Source: a bacterium (GTDB lineage: Bacteria > Actinomycetota > Acidimicrobiia > Spongiisociales > Spongiisociaceae). Taken from it: 64,000 nt of DNA. Where the stretch lies: positions 62,001 through 126,000 of the forward strand of contig JAPPFW010000071.1 in NCBI GenBank assembly GCA_028821575.1. Direction: 5' to 3'. A model generated the notes under the pieces. The model did no database searches. It had not been told where the DNA came from and saw only the letters and a program-made list of their open reading frames with translations. Position numbers and translations under genes: made by a program. Below are positions 44,575-53,369 of the stretch, piece by piece (within the stretch, counting starts at the first letter, position 1; each line of letters opens with the position of its first letter).

Positions 44575-44602
44575 CTCTACGCCTCCCTTCTATCCGGCGA
44601 TA

Positions 44603-44620
44603 ATTAATCCGTAGATTAAT
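44603..44620. promoter_or_regulatory. Inverted repeat upstream of the small membrane ORF
   Basis: ATTAATC (44603-44609) and GATTAAT (44614-44620) pair across CGTA in an AT-rich patch. It sits where a promoter or operator of the small ORF would be. Confidence 0.5.
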
Positions 44621-44778
44621 AAGAAAGGTTCAACTGTGCAACTGAATCGGGGGATTTGTGGATGAATCGTCGCGGGTTTCATCTGATCGGGCGTTCCTTA
44701 AATTTGAGTGCCGGGACCGTTTGGCCCCCACCTACGAGGACGGTGTGTTTACCGAACCGGCAGATCGGCTACCGACCA

Positions 44779-45023
44779 TTCCCACTCGATGGTGGCGGGG
44801 GGTTTGGAGGAGATGTCGTAGGCGACCCGGTTGATACCCGGCACCTCGTTCATCATCCGGCTCGAGATCCGTTCGAGAACCGGGCACGGAATGCGGGCGA
44901 AGTCGGCCGTCATCGCATCCTCCGACGTGACCGCCCGCACGATCAGCGCTGCCGCGTAGGTGCGGCCGTCGCCCTGCACTCCGACCGTCCGGACGGATGG
45001 CAGGACCGCGAACGACCGCCATA
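44779..45023 (-). pseudogene. Displaced guaA 3' fragment (about 245 bp)
   Basis: Matches the guaA 3' end at 45919-46163 at a constant offset of 1140 bases, with about 25 differences by eye, roughly 90% identity. The translated piece ([20 protein letters not shown] onward to TIEWE) keeps frame but reads through the stop into WSVADLPVR. Homology ends sharply at both sides. It is the pattern left when an element integrates into the guaA 3' end and brings its own copy. Confidence 0.88.
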
Positions 45024-45173
45024 GTGGCACCAGTGAGACCATATGCGGGATCGATCACAAGGATTCGGGAAAGCGCGACACGCAAAGGCAGGAGCGCGAG
45101 GCTCGGCAACTTACACGCTTGAGATTGACTCGCGGGCATATGCAGAGCAGCTAATCGAGCGTGTCATCGGACC

Positions 45174-45560
45174 ATGCCCAAGCTTGACTACGCACTACTC
45201 GCCGACCACGTGAGAATAGAACAAGGAGTCGCGCACATCTTGGGGGCGGGTTGGGACGGTCTCGAGATCAGCGAGCTGCCGATGGCTACCAATATCAGTC
45301 TTCTGATGAGAATAGGCTTCAATCGAGTGGAGTGTGGGAGGCCCCACCGTGTGGAGGTGCAAGTTCAAGACGAAGATGGCACCCGCATGTTCCATCTCAC
45401 GCGAACCCTGAAACCTGAGTGGACTCAGCAATACCCGATCACGTGGACGTCCAACGAGCAGTTCAAGCTCACGTTCCCGCTCGCCTTCACTCGCTACGGC
45501 TTGTACGACTGCATGATCACGGCCGCGTGGCCTGACCAGCAAGGAGGTTTCATCAGATGA
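45174..45560 (+). CDS. Hypothetical protein, DUF6941-like
   Basis: A 128-residue beta-rich protein (YALLADHVRIEQGVAHILGAGWDGLEI...) that resembles the small DUF6941 proteins with an Ig-like strand pattern; function unknown. The Trp-rich second half (WTQQYPITWTSNEQFKLTFPL) fits that pattern. It overlaps the next gene by 4 bases, and the pair lies between two guaA 3'-end copies. A remnant of its last 15 codons occurs again at 43.99 kb, so the cassette has existed in more than one copy. Confidence 0.6.
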   Translation: MPKLDYALLADHVRIEQGVAHILGAGWDGLEISELPMATNISLLMRIGFNRVECGRPHRVEVQVQDEDGTRMFHLTRTLKPEWTQQYPITWTSNEQFKLTFPLAFTRYGLYDCMITAAWPDQQGGFIR

Positions 45561-45844
45561 TCTTCTCCTACGACCACGACGCCGACGCTCTCTACATAGA
45601 GATGTCGGATTCGCCTGTGGTCCGAACGCGGCAGTTCGACGAGGGGACCATCGTCGACTTGGACGAATTCGGTGAAGTGGTTGGGATCGAAGTACTCCGG
45701 CCGGCGCGTGACTGGCCGCTGGAACAGATCAAGTCCTCCTTCAGACTTGAGAAGAGCACCACAGCAATCTTCGATAGCTTATGGGGCACTGCGCACTCGC
45801 AACGACCCTACCCCTTCGTCAAACCCTTACACCTCGTCGGATAG
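45557..45844 (+). CDS. DUF2283 domain protein
   Basis: A 95-residue protein starting MIFSYDHDADALYIEMSDSP and continuing VVDLDEFGEVVGIEVL, the DUF2283 signature (DxxADALYI ... V-D-x-x-G-x-x-V-G-I-E). The function is unknown; such proteins are common near toxin-antitoxin and phage genes. It starts within the last codons of the preceding gene (ATGA overlap) and converges on guaA. Confidence 0.85.
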   Translation: MIFSYDHDADALYIEMSDSPVVRTRQFDEGTIVDLDEFGEVVGIEVLRPARDWPLEQIKSSFRLEKSTTAIFDSLWGTAHSQRPYPFVKPLHLVG

Positions 45845-45915
45845 CTGGCTAGTTGATGGCATCGCACGACCGCCGCCACTAGCTGCACTCCACCCCAGTT
45901 CCGGCCCCAGGTCTG

Positions 45916-47427
45916 CTACTCCCATTCGATCGTGGCCGGGGGTTTGGAGGAGATGTCGTAGGCGACCCGGTTGATGCCCGGCACCTCGTTAATGACCCGG
46001 CTCGATATCCGTTCCAGCACCGGATAGGGAATCCGGGCGAAGTCGGCGGTCATCGCGTCCTCCGAGGTGACCGCACGCACGATGAGCGCGTGCGCGTAGG
46101 TGCGGCCGTCGCCCTGCACTCCGACCGTCCGGACGGATGGGAGGACCGCGAACGACTGCCAGATGTCACGGTACAGGCCGGCCCGGCGTATTTCGTCGGC
46201 CACGATCACGTCCGCGGCCCGTAGGATCTCGAGCCGGTCCCTGGTCACCTCTCCGATGACCCGCACCGCCAGCCCCGGGCCCGGGAAGGGCTGGCGCCAT
46301 ACGATCTCCTCGGGCAGGCCCAACTCCTCCCCCACCGCCCTCACCTCGTCCTTGAAGAGATCCCTCAGGGGCTCGATGAGTTCGAAATCGAGGTCGTCGG
46401 GCAGACCACCCACGTTGTGATGGGTCTTTATGGTGGCGGCCGTACCGCCTCCGGACTCGATCACGTCGGGGTACAGGGTGCCCTGTACCAGGAAGCGCGC
46501 ATCCGGAATACCTATGGTGGCCTCCTCGAAGGTCCTGATGAACAACTCACCGATGATGTTGCGCTTCCGTTCCGGTTCGGTCACGCCCGCCAGCGCCCCG
46601 AGGAAACGCTCCGACGCCTCGACGTGCACCAGGTTCATCTCGAAGTGCCGCCGGAACGTCTCGGTGACCTGCGAGGCCTCTCCCGCCCTCAGCAGTCCGT
46701 GGTCGACGAAGACGCAGGTGAGGCGATCGCCCACCGCCCGGTGGACGAGGGCAGCGGCAACCGACGAGTCGACCCCGCCGGAGAGACCACATATGACCCG
46801 TGCGTCACCCACGCGCCTTCTGATCGCCTCCACCTGGTCCGATACGATGGACCCGCGGGTCCATGAGGGCGGCGCATGGCAGGCGCGCCGGACGAACCGC
46901 TCCAGCATGGCCAGTCCGTGATCGGTGTGGACAACTTCGGGATGGAACTGGACCCCGTAGATACCCCGGGAGTGGTCCTCCATCGCCGCGACCGGTGACC
47001 CGCCGGTCGAGGCGACCCTGGCGAACCCTGCCGGAACACCTGTAACGGCGTCGGCGTGACTCATCCAGACATCCTGGCGTTCCGGCGAACCGTCCAGCAG
47101 AACGGAAGCCCCCTCGACCCTCAACTCGGTTCGCCCGTATTCCGGGTCGCCGGTCCGCTCGACCTTCCCTCCCAGCATGCCCGCGAGCAGTTGATGGCCG
47201 TAGCAGATGCCCAGAACCGGAACCCCTACCTCGAGCAGGTCCTCCTCGATCAGGTAGGCGTCCTCCGCGTACACCGACAGGGGACCGCCCGAGAGGATGA
47301 TGCCCAGCGGCCGGTGGGCGAGTGCCTGCTCGGCCGTAATCGTGTGGGGAACGATCAGCGAGAAGACGCCCGTCTGGCGAATTCGCCGGGCTATCAACTG
47401 CGCGTACTGAGCCCCGAGGTCGACCAC
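45916..47427 (-). CDS. guaA: GMP synthase (glutamine-hydrolysing)
   Basis: A 503-residue enzyme that aminates XMP to GMP. The glutaminase domain has [13 protein letters not shown] with the nucleophilic Cys and [11 protein letters not shown] with His and Glu; the ATP-PPase domain has [12 protein letters not shown]; the dimerisation domain fills the C-terminus ([14 protein letters not shown]). GTG at 47427 gives [12 protein letters not shown], two residues short of the usual first strand, and no good ribosome site exists; an in-frame CTG at 47430 is possible. It lies directly downstream of guaB3, and its 3' end is copied twice further left. Confidence 0.95.
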   Translation of the reverse strand: MVDLGAQYAQLIARRIRQTGVFSLIVPHTITAEQALAHRPLGIILSGGPLSVYAEDAYLIEEDLLEVGVPVLGICYGHQLLAGMLGGKVERTGDPEYGRTELRVEGASVLLDGSPERQDVWMSHADAVTGVPAGFARVASTGGSPVAAMEDHSRGIYGVQFHPEVVHTDHGLAMLERFVRRACHAPPSWTRGSIVSDQVEAIRRRVGDARVICGLSGGVDSSVAAALVHRAVGDRLTCVFVDHGLLRAGEASQVTETFRRHFEMNLVHVEASERFLGALAGVTEPERKRNIIGELFIRTFEEATIGIPDARFLVQGTLYPDVIESGGGTAATIKTHHNVGGLPDDLDFELIEPLRDLFKDEVRAVGEELGLPEEIVWRQPFPGPGLAVRVIGEVTRDRLEILRAADVIVADEIRRAGLYRDIWQSFAVLPSVRTVGVQGDGRTYAHALIVRAVTSEDAMTADFARIPYPVLERISSRVINEVPGINRVAYDISSKPPATIEWE

Positions 47428-47521
47428 CAGGACAGGACGGTGGTGCCGGGCATCGACGCCGCTCGCATCATCGCCGGCGGGCGCCTCCGTCGCTACCGGG
47501 ATGGTGATGTCTGCACTCCGG

Positions 47522-48679
47522 TTACCCCATCCCGACCCGCTGGGTGCGCTGGAGATCCTTACCCTCGGTCTTGATCGCCGGGGCCACCATCACCTCGGCC
47601 TTCTGGAAACTCTTCAGGTTGGCGTACCCGGTGGTTGCCAGGGCCATGCGCAGACCGCCGAAGAGATTCTGGCGGCCGTCGTTCTCATGAGCCGGTCCCA
47701 CCAGGATCTGTTCCAGGCTGCCGAGGCGGCCGGCCATCACCCTGGCTCCACGGGGCAGGGTGGGATGGAAGGTGGCCATCCCCCAATGGGCGCCGAGCCC
47801 GGGGGCCTCGTCAGCCGCGGCCAGCGGGGAGCCGATCATCACCGAGTCCGCGCCGCAGGCGATCGCCTTGGCGATGTCGCCACCGGTGCGCATACCGCCG
47901 TCCGCTATCACATGGACGTAGCGGCCGGTCTCGTCCAGGTAGCGGATCCGAGCCGCCGCGGCGTCAGCGATGGCAGTGGCCTGGGGGACACCTACGCCGA
48001 GCACGCCGCGGGTGGTGCAGGCCGCTCCGGGCCCCACCCCCACCAGGACGCCGGCCGCTCCGGTGCGCATCAGGTGGATTGCGCCCGCATAGGACGCACA
48101 GCCACCGACTATCACCGGGATGTCCAGATCGGCGATGAAGGAGTACAGATCGAGGGGCCGGCCCTCGGTGGTCACATGCTCGGCCGAAACCACCGTTCCC
48201 TGTATCACCAGGATGTCGAGCCTGGATGCCAGGACCGCGTCGACGTAACGCTCGACGCTCTGGGGGGTCAGGGCTCCGGCTGCGATCACTCCTGCCTCCC
48301 CGATCTGTGCGATCCGTTGCTGCATCAGATCCGGGATTACGGGAGCCCGGTATATCTCCTGCATTCGGCGGGTCGCCTTCTCGGCCGGCAGAGCGGCAAT
48401 CTCCTCGAAGAGGGGCCCGGGATGCTCGTAGCGGGACCACAGTCCCTCGAGGTTGAGCACGCCCAGACCTCCGAGACGCCCGATCTCGATAGCGGTCGCC
48501 GGGCTCAGGACCGAGTCCATTGCGGAGGCGAGCATAGGTAGCCGGAACCGGAATGCGTCGATCTCCCAGGTGATGTCGACGTCGTCCGGGTTACGCGTCC
48601 GCCGGCTGGGAACGATGGAGATGTCGTCGAAGCCGTAGGCGCGCCGACCCGACTTGGCCATACCGATGTTTATCTCCAC
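47522..48679 (-). CDS. GuaB3 family IMP dehydrogenase-related protein
   Basis: A 385-residue protein of the GuaB3 group found in actinobacteria and cyanobacteria. It has the TIM barrel and [15 protein letters not shown] with the catalytic Cys loop, [21 protein letters not shown] and a short form lacking CBS domains. GTG at 48679 ([20 protein letters not shown]) fits the family start and has purine-rich GGGACGGG upstream; ATG at 48661 is a shorter option. GuaB3 may act as a GMP reductase- or IMP dehydrogenase-like enzyme. It precedes guaA in an operon. Confidence 0.9.
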   Translation of the reverse strand: MEINIGMAKSGRRAYGFDDISIVPSRRTRNPDDVDITWEIDAFRFRLPMLASAMDSVLSPATAIEIGRLGGLGVLNLEGLWSRYEHPGPLFEEIAALPAEKATRRMQEIYRAPVIPDLMQQRIAQIGEAGVIAAGALTPQSVERYVDAVLASRLDILVIQGTVVSAEHVTTEGRPLDLYSFIADLDIPVIVGGCASYAGAIHLMRTGAAGVLVGVGPGAACTTRGVLGVGVPQATAIADAAAARIRYLDETGRYVHVIADGGMRTGGDIAKAIACGADSVMIGSPLAAADEAPGLGAHWGMATFHPTLPRGARVMAGRLGSLEQILVGPAHENDGRQNLFGGLRMALATTGYANLKSFQKAEVMVAPAIKTEGKDLQRTQRVGMG

Positions 48680-48781
48680 CCCGTCCCCCGCTCGTCCTGC
48701 CGTTGAGTCAAAGCTACCAGGCGCCTGCCCGTCCGCTGCGGGCCCTCGGGCGGTGAGCAGCCGGAGTACCCTACCGGATCC

Positions 48782-49495
48782 GTGGGTAGAACTTCCTGGC
48801 GCTGGTACGACGTCCCGATCGTCATGGCGGGAGGCGCGTTTGCCAGCCTTGTGGCGGGCGCGGTGGCCGGCGCAGTGTTCGGGACCGCCGCAGAAGATGC
48901 CCACCTGGTGTTCTGGCTGATCATCCCCTTCCAGAACCTTGGGCTCATCGGGAGCCTGGTGCTGGTTGCACGGATGCGAGGACACCGGGACCTCGGCACG
49001 GCGCTGGGACTGGTTGTGGAACCGCGCCAGGCCTGGTGGGTGGCCGCGGGCGCCGCTTCCCTGGTCCCGCTGAGCTTGCTCGCAGCCGCTCTCAGGTCCG
49101 CTCTGGGAGTGGAGGACGAGAGCCCGCAAGCCATCGTGGAGGCGGCCCTAGAAGTGAGCGGTACCGTGACCATGGTGGCCGTAGCGATCGGCGTCGGTGT
49201 CCTGGGACCGGTTGCCGAGGAGCTGCTCTACCGGGGTCTCACCTTCCGGATCGCCGCCCGGCGCGGAGCGCCGTCGTGGATAGCGGTAGTGGTCTCAGCC
49301 GCGGTGTTCACCGCTGCACATCTGGCCGACCCGACCCTCTTCTCGCCGGCGGGCGCCGTGACCCTATCCGCCCTCTTCACCTTCGGCGTCTTCCTGGGTG
49401 TGTTGAGGGTCAGGACCGGTGGCCTCGGCGCGCCCATCTTCGCCCACAGCGGTTTCAACCTGATGACCCTGACGCTGATGTACTTCCTTGCGTAG
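48782..49495 (+). CDS. CPBP-family intramembrane metalloprotease
   Basis: A 237-residue membrane protein with about six or seven helices. GPVAEELLYRGLTF carries the EExxxR motif, and FTAAHL and FAHSGFNLM carry histidines typical of the ABI/CAAX-protease-like (CPBP) family, whose members cleave within the membrane or process bacteriocin-like peptides. GTG start at 48782. It is divergent from guaB3 and convergent with trpS. Confidence 0.88.
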   Translation: MGRTSWRWYDVPIVMAGGAFASLVAGAVAGAVFGTAAEDAHLVFWLIIPFQNLGLIGSLVLVARMRGHRDLGTALGLVVEPRQAWWVAAGAASLVPLSLLAAALRSALGVEDESPQAIVEAALEVSGTVTMVAVAIGVGVLGPVAEELLYRGLTFRIAARRGAPSWIAVVVSAAVFTAAHLADPTLFSPAGAVTLSALFTFGVFLGVLRVRTGGLGAPIFAHSGFNLMTLTLMYFLA

Positions 49496-49534
49496 GGAAT
49501 GGCAGCCCACCGGCACTCCACCCTCGACGCAGGC

Positions 49535-50515
49535 TCAGTTCGAAAGCCCGATCAACCTTCGCACCTCGACCATCGTACGCTCGGCCCGCTCCCCGGCCTC
49601 CGCTGCGCCCTCGTCCATGAGCCCCTGCACCTCGCCGTCACCGAGGCCCAGATATGCCTCGCGGACCGGCGCGAGACCGGTTGCCACCGCCTCCGCGACC
49701 GTCTCCTTGAGTTGCCCGTATCCCGATCCGGCGTGGCGGTCGGCCAGTTCCTCGACGGTATTCCCGGTGAACACCGCCAGGATGTCCAACAGGTTGCTAA
49801 TCCCCGGCTTTCGCTCCACGTCGTAGGCTACCCGGGCCTCCGAATCGGTCACCGCACGCCTCACCTTGCGCCTTATCGTGTCGGCGTCGTCCGTCACCAG
49901 AATCCGTGAACTCCCGTCGGGATCGGACTTCGACATCTTGGATGTCGGCTCCTTCAGTGACATGACCCGGGCACCCAGTCCGGGCGTTATCTGCTCCGGC
50001 ATCGGAAAGTAGTCTCCGTACCGCGAGTTGAACCGGTCCACCAGGTCACGAGTGAATTCCAGATGCTGGGTCTGGTCGTTGCCGACCGGGACGGCATGAA
50101 CCCTGTGGACCAGTATGTCGGCCGCCATGAGCACCGGATAGGAGAACAGGCCCAGATTCTGGCCACCCTTGTCCAGTTTCTCCTTGTACTGGGTCATCCT
50201 GCCCAAATGGCCCATCGAAGCCAGAGTCCCGAGGATCCACGAGAGCTCGGCGTGCTGGGGAACCTGGCTCTGGAGGTAGACCAGGGACCGTTTCGGGTCG
50301 ATCCCGGCCGCCAGCAGGATCTTGGCGGTCCGTAGGCGCGCCTCGGCGAGAGCCGACGGGACCTGGGGCAGGGTGAGGGCATGCAGGTCCACAACGCAGT
50401 ACACGGTTTCGTAATCGTCCTGCATCGCTACCCAGTTACGTAGTGCCCCCATGTAGTTGCCGATATGGATGTCACCACTGGGCTGGATTCCCGAAAAGAC
50501 TCTCTTCCTGGTCAC
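49535..50515 (-). CDS. trpS: Tryptophanyl-tRNA synthetase
   Basis: A 326-residue class I synthetase. The HIGH motif is GDIHIGNY near residue 14 and KMSKS is TSKMSKSDPDG near 200; GNDQTQHLEFTRDL binds tryptophan and ATP. GTG at 50515 begins VTRKRVFSGIQPSGD, the usual start. A -10 element (TACGAT) lies 7 bases upstream, so the mRNA is probably leaderless. It charges tRNA-Trp. Confidence 0.96.
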   Translation of the reverse strand: MTRKRVFSGIQPSGDIHIGNYMGALRNWVAMQDDYETVYCVVDLHALTLPQVPSALAEARLRTAKILLAAGIDPKRSLVYLQSQVPQHAELSWILGTLASMGHLGRMTQYKEKLDKGGQNLGLFSYPVLMAADILVHRVHAVPVGNDQTQHLEFTRDLVDRFNSRYGDYFPMPEQITPGLGARVMSLKEPTSKMSKSDPDGSSRILVTDDADTIRRKVRRAVTDSEARVAYDVERKPGISNLLDILAVFTGNTVEELADRHAGSGYGQLKETVAEAVATGLAPVREAYLGLGDGEVQGLMDEGAAEAGERAERTMVEVRRLIGLSN

Positions 50516-50522
50516 GTCGCAT

Positions 50523-50528
50523 ATCGTA
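50523..50528 (-). promoter_or_regulatory. -10 element of a probable leaderless trpS promoter
   Basis: TACGAT on the minus strand ends 7 bases before the GTG at 50515, with no Shine-Dalgarno site. Confidence 0.4.
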
Positions 50529-50602
50529 GTGCCTCGTGGGCAGCGGTCAGTGATCTGTCGTGCGTGGGCAATGGGCCGCAACCGATGGTCAGTCAACTGA
50601 TC

Positions 50603-50670
50603 TGGAGGATCCATCAGTACACCACCAGTCACCAGTTACCGACCACCAATCACCATCGACCACCAACGAA
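50603..50670. repeat. Degenerate CCACCA-type intergenic repeat
   Basis: Irregular units of ACCACCAGT / ACCACCAATC words, related in composition to the heptamer repeats elsewhere, just upstream of the cimA leader promoter. Confidence 0.5.
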
Positions 50671-50680
50671 CGGCGAGGGG

Positions 50681-50709
50681 TTGACAAGGGGCGTTCGAGG
50701 AACAAGACT
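50681..50709 (+). promoter_or_regulatory. Promoter of the cimA leader
   Basis: TTGACA (50681-50686, perfect -35), a 17-base spacer and AAGACT (50704-50709). The ATG of the leader peptide is 7 bases after the -10, so the leader itself would be leaderless. Confidence 0.6.
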
Positions 50710-50716
50710 CGCGCCA

Positions 50717-50749
50717 ATGAATTGTCACACCGGGATCATTATCGACTAG
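50717..50749 (+). CDS. Isoleucine-codon leader peptide of cimA (10 residues)
   Basis: ATG at 50717 opens MNCHTGIIID and TAG. Three consecutive isoleucine codons (ATC ATT ATC) lie at 50735-50743, and a stem-loop and terminator follow before citramalate synthase, an isoleucine-pathway enzyme. This is the layout of a transcription attenuator that senses charged tRNA-Ile. There is no ribosome site, consistent with a leaderless mRNA. Confidence 0.6.
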   Translation: MNCHTGIIID

Positions 50750-50780
50750 GGGCATAGGGACCCGAAGAGACCCTTGCCCC
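50749..50780 (+). promoter_or_regulatory. Leader hairpin overlapping the leader-peptide stop
   Basis: GGGGCA (50749-50754) pairs with TGCCCC (50775-50780), and inner GGG (50757-50759) with CCC (50771-50773). Its 5' arm starts in the leader stop codon, so ribosome position would decide whether it forms. Confidence 0.55.
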
Positions 50781-50782
50781 AG

Positions 50783-50810
50783 ACCCTGCGCTCCGGCGGA
50801 GGGTTTTTTC
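50783..50810 (+). terminator. Rho-independent terminator before cimA
   Basis: ACCCT (50783-50787) pairs with AGGGT (50800-50804), with a further C-G stack inside and one mismatch, then a run of T (50804-50809). An ACCCT at 50770-50774 could compete for the same AGGGT. Confidence 0.7.
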
Positions 50811-50865
50811 TTTGCCTGCACGCAGCCGCGCCAGGCGCGGACGGGAGCGACGGAAGCGAGAGAAC

Positions 50866-52437
50866 ATGGCACACGCCCGGCTCGAGATCTACGACACCAC
50901 GCTGCGCGACGGCGCTCAGCAGGAGGGTATCTCGCTGACCGTCTCCGACAAGCTGCGGATCGCGAGCCTGCTCGACCAGTTGGGCGTCGCATACATCGAG
51001 GGAGGCTGGCCGGGCGCCAACCCGAAGGACAGCGAGTTCTTCAAGAGGGCCCGCTCGGAACTGAACCTGGGAACCTCCACGCTGACGGCTTTCTCCTCGA
51101 CCCGCAGACCCCGCGGCGTCGTCGACGGGGATCTTCAGATGCTCAACGTCCTGGAAGCGGACACCGAAGTGGTGTGCATCGTGGGCAAGGCTTGGGACTA
51201 CCACGTCAGGGAAGCGTTGCGAACCGACCTCGAGGACGGGATCGCCATGGTGGCCGACTCCGTCGCCTACCTGGTGCGTCATGGCAGGCGGGTGTTCTTC
51301 GACGCGGAACACTTCTTCGACGGGTATGCCGCCAACCCCGAATTCTCGCTGGCGGTCTTGCGAGCGGCCCTAGAGGAAGGGGCGGAGCGGCTGGTGCTTT
51401 GCGACACCAACGGGGGGCGCCTCGTGACACAGGTAACCGACACCGTCCTCCAGGTCCAGGATGCTCTGCCGGAAGCAGAACTCGGGGTCCACTTCCACAA
51501 CGACGCGGGATGCGCGGTCGCCTCGTCGCTGGCTGCCGCGGCCCTCGGTGTGCGCCAGGTCCAGGGTTGCATCAACGGGTACGGAGAGCGCACCGGGAAT
51601 GCTGATCTCTCTACCATCCTTCCCGACCTGGTCCTCAAGATGGGAGTCCCGGTACTCGACCCTGCGAGACTGGAGACCCTGTCTCCCATCGCCCACCACA
51701 TCGCTGAGATCGTCAATATCAGCCTCGACCCCCACAGCCCTTACGTCGGAACCTCGGCGTTCACCCACAAGGCCGGCCTGCACACTTCCGCCCTGGCTCG
51801 TCGGCCCGACGCCTACGAGCACCAGAACCCGGCACTGGTCGGCAACCGCACGAGGATGGTGGTCTCCGAGCTGTCGGGCAAAGCAACCATCCTCTCCAAG
51901 GCCAAGGACCTCGGGGTCGAGTTGAGCGACCACCAAGCCATCGAGGTTCTGGACGAGATCAAGCACATGGAGCACCGCGGCTATCACTTCGAGGCGGCGG
52001 ACGGATCCTTCGAGCTGATGCTGAGACGGGCCACCGGGTGGACGCACGACTACTTCGAGTTGGAGTCCTTCCGGGTGTTCACCGAGCGGCGCGGTGGCGA
52101 GGCGACCCTGGCGGAGGCGACCGTGAAGCTGACCATCCGGGGCGAGAGGATCATCACCACCGGCGAGGGAAACGGTCCGGTCAACGCACTGGACCACGCC
52201 CTCAGGGGCGCGCTCATCCTCCACTTCCCCGAGCTCGCCGTTCTCCGGCTCACCAACTACAGGGTGAGGGTGTTGGACGCCACCGAGTCGACCGCAGCGA
52301 CAGTCCGGGTGTTCATAGAGATGAGCGACGGGGTGAGCGCATGGGGTTCGATCGGTGTCCATACCAACGTGATCGAAGCCTCATGGGAAGCCCTGGAGGA
52401 CGGCATCGTCCTCGGACTGCTCCGGGCGGGTGCCTAG
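50866..52437 (+). CDS. cimA: (R)-Citramalate synthase
   Basis: A 523-residue HMGL-like enzyme. YDTTLRDGAQQEGISL begins the barrel, GVHFHNDAGCAVASSLAAA holds metal-binding His residues, and the C-terminal LeuA-type regulatory domain (from about 400) binds the end product. It condenses acetyl-CoA and pyruvate to citramalate, the first step of the threonine-independent isoleucine path. The YDTTLRDGxQ form and length (longer than LeuA-type HCS) support CimA over isopropylmalate synthase. The start at 50866 is preceded by a GGAAGCGAGAG purine tract. A leader with Ile codons and terminator lies upstream. Confidence 0.93.
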   Translation: MAHARLEIYDTTLRDGAQQEGISLTVSDKLRIASLLDQLGVAYIEGGWPGANPKDSEFFKRARSELNLGTSTLTAFSSTRRPRGVVDGDLQMLNVLEADTEVVCIVGKAWDYHVREALRTDLEDGIAMVADSVAYLVRHGRRVFFDAEHFFDGYAANPEFSLAVLRAALEEGAERLVLCDTNGGRLVTQVTDTVLQVQDALPEAELGVHFHNDAGCAVASSLAAAALGVRQVQGCINGYGERTGNADLSTILPDLVLKMGVPVLDPARLETLSPIAHHIAEIVNISLDPHSPYVGTSAFTHKAGLHTSALARRPDAYEHQNPALVGNRTRMVVSELSGKATILSKAKDLGVELSDHQAIEVLDEIKHMEHRGYHFEAADGSFELMLRRATGWTHDYFELESFRVFTERRGGEATLAEATVKLTIRGERIITTGEGNGPVNALDHALRGALILHFPELAVLRLTNYRVRVLDATESTAATVRVFIEMSDGVSAWGSIGVHTNVIEASWEALEDGIVLGLLRAGA

Positions 52438-52523
52438 GGGATGGTGGTTGGAGGTTGGTCCGGGGTTCGGCTGCCCGCGGCTAGGGTTCCACGAATGAGG
52501 GGAGCACGCGGCGTCTGTCCGGT

Positions 52524-53297
52524 ATGAGCATGGGGACTGCAGTTTCGGAGTCGCTGCTGGAGGAGGCCGCCGAACTGGCGCGACGGGCGGGTCGGCTGAC
52601 CCTGGAGTGGTACAGCCCCACCGTGGAGGTTGTCACCAAAGGGGACGGGAGCCCGGTTACGGCAGCTGATCGAGCTGCTGAACAACTGCTTAGGAGCGAG
52701 CTCATCGAACGCTTCCCGCGTGACGCGATCATGGGGGAGGAACATGGCTACTCAGGTGGTGCCTCCGGCCGGACGTGGTTCATCGACCCCATCGATGGCA
52801 CCCAGTCGTTCATAAGGGGCGTTCCGCTGTTCGCCACCCTGCTGGCCTTGGAAGACGCCGACGGCGTGGCAGTAGGGGTGATCGACCTGCCCGCGCTCGG
52901 GGAGACAGTCATGGCGGGCCGCGGCCTGGGGTGTTTCCTGAACGAGCAGAGGATAGCCGTCGGCGATAGGTCCGAGTTGAATGGATCGGTCCTGTGCACG
53001 AGTAGCTTCGACCTGATACCCGACGACACAGCGCGTCGTCTCCAGCGCAGTTCCGTGATTCTCAGGGGCTGGGGCGACGCGTACGGTTACGCCCTGTTAG
53101 CCGCAGGCCGGATCGAGGCTATGTTCGATCCGGTGGTCAAACCCTGGGATGTGGCGCCGATGGCGGTAGTCATCCCCGAGGCGGGCGGCACCTTCACCGA
53201 CTGTACGGGAAGACCGGACATCCGCTCGGGTACAGGTCTGGCGACCAACGGGTCGCTACACGACGAGATCCTGTCGATAGTCGCCGCGCGCGACTGA
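52524..53297 (+). CDS. Histidinol-phosphatase / inositol monophosphatase family
   Basis: A 257-residue Mg-dependent phosphatase. KGDGSPVTAADRAAE, MGEEHG and WFIDPIDGTQSFIRG are the metal-binding motifs, and PWDVAPMAVVIPEAGG completes the family. The FIDPIDGT-Q-F form and acidic metal residues fit HisN-type histidinol phosphatase; inositol monophosphatase is the alternative. It follows cimA by 86 bases. Confidence 0.82.
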   Translation: MSMGTAVSESLLEEAAELARRAGRLTLEWYSPTVEVVTKGDGSPVTAADRAAEQLLRSELIERFPRDAIMGEEHGYSGGASGRTWFIDPIDGTQSFIRGVPLFATLLALEDADGVAVGVIDLPALGETVMAGRGLGCFLNEQRIAVGDRSELNGSVLCTSSFDLIPDDTARRLQRSSVILRGWGDAYGYALLAAGRIEAMFDPVVKPWDVAPMAVVIPEAGGTFTDCTGRPDIRSGTGLATNGSLHDEILSIVAARD

Positions 53298-53320
53298 ACC
53301 GGCAACGGGGAACCAAACCA

Positions 53321-53356
53321 CCAATCACCAGCCACCAGCCACTAACCACCAACCAC
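53321..53356. repeat. CCACCAAT/CCAGCCA-type intergenic repeat
   Basis: Repeating words (ACCAATC, CCAGCCA, CTAACCACC) just before the next gene, similar to other gene-end repeats here. Confidence 0.5.
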
Positions 53357-53362
53357 TAGCAT
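53357..53362 (+). promoter_or_regulatory. -10 element of a probable leaderless oxidoreductase promoter
   Basis: TAGCAT ends 7 bases before GTG at 53370, with no Shine-Dalgarno site. Confidence 0.4.
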
Positions 53363-53369
53363 TCCCACC

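Noticed and set aside
44656-45024. Plus-strand 122-residue frame
   Set aside because: Its second half is antisense to the guaA 3' fragment.
47501-48541. Plus-strand 346-residue frame
   Set aside because: It is antisense to guaB3, whose motifs are unmistakable.
50866-52437. 2-Isopropylmalate synthase instead of citramalate synthase
   Set aside because: The YDTTLRDGAQQEG form and total length fit CimA, and the leader senses isoleucine codons, not leucine.
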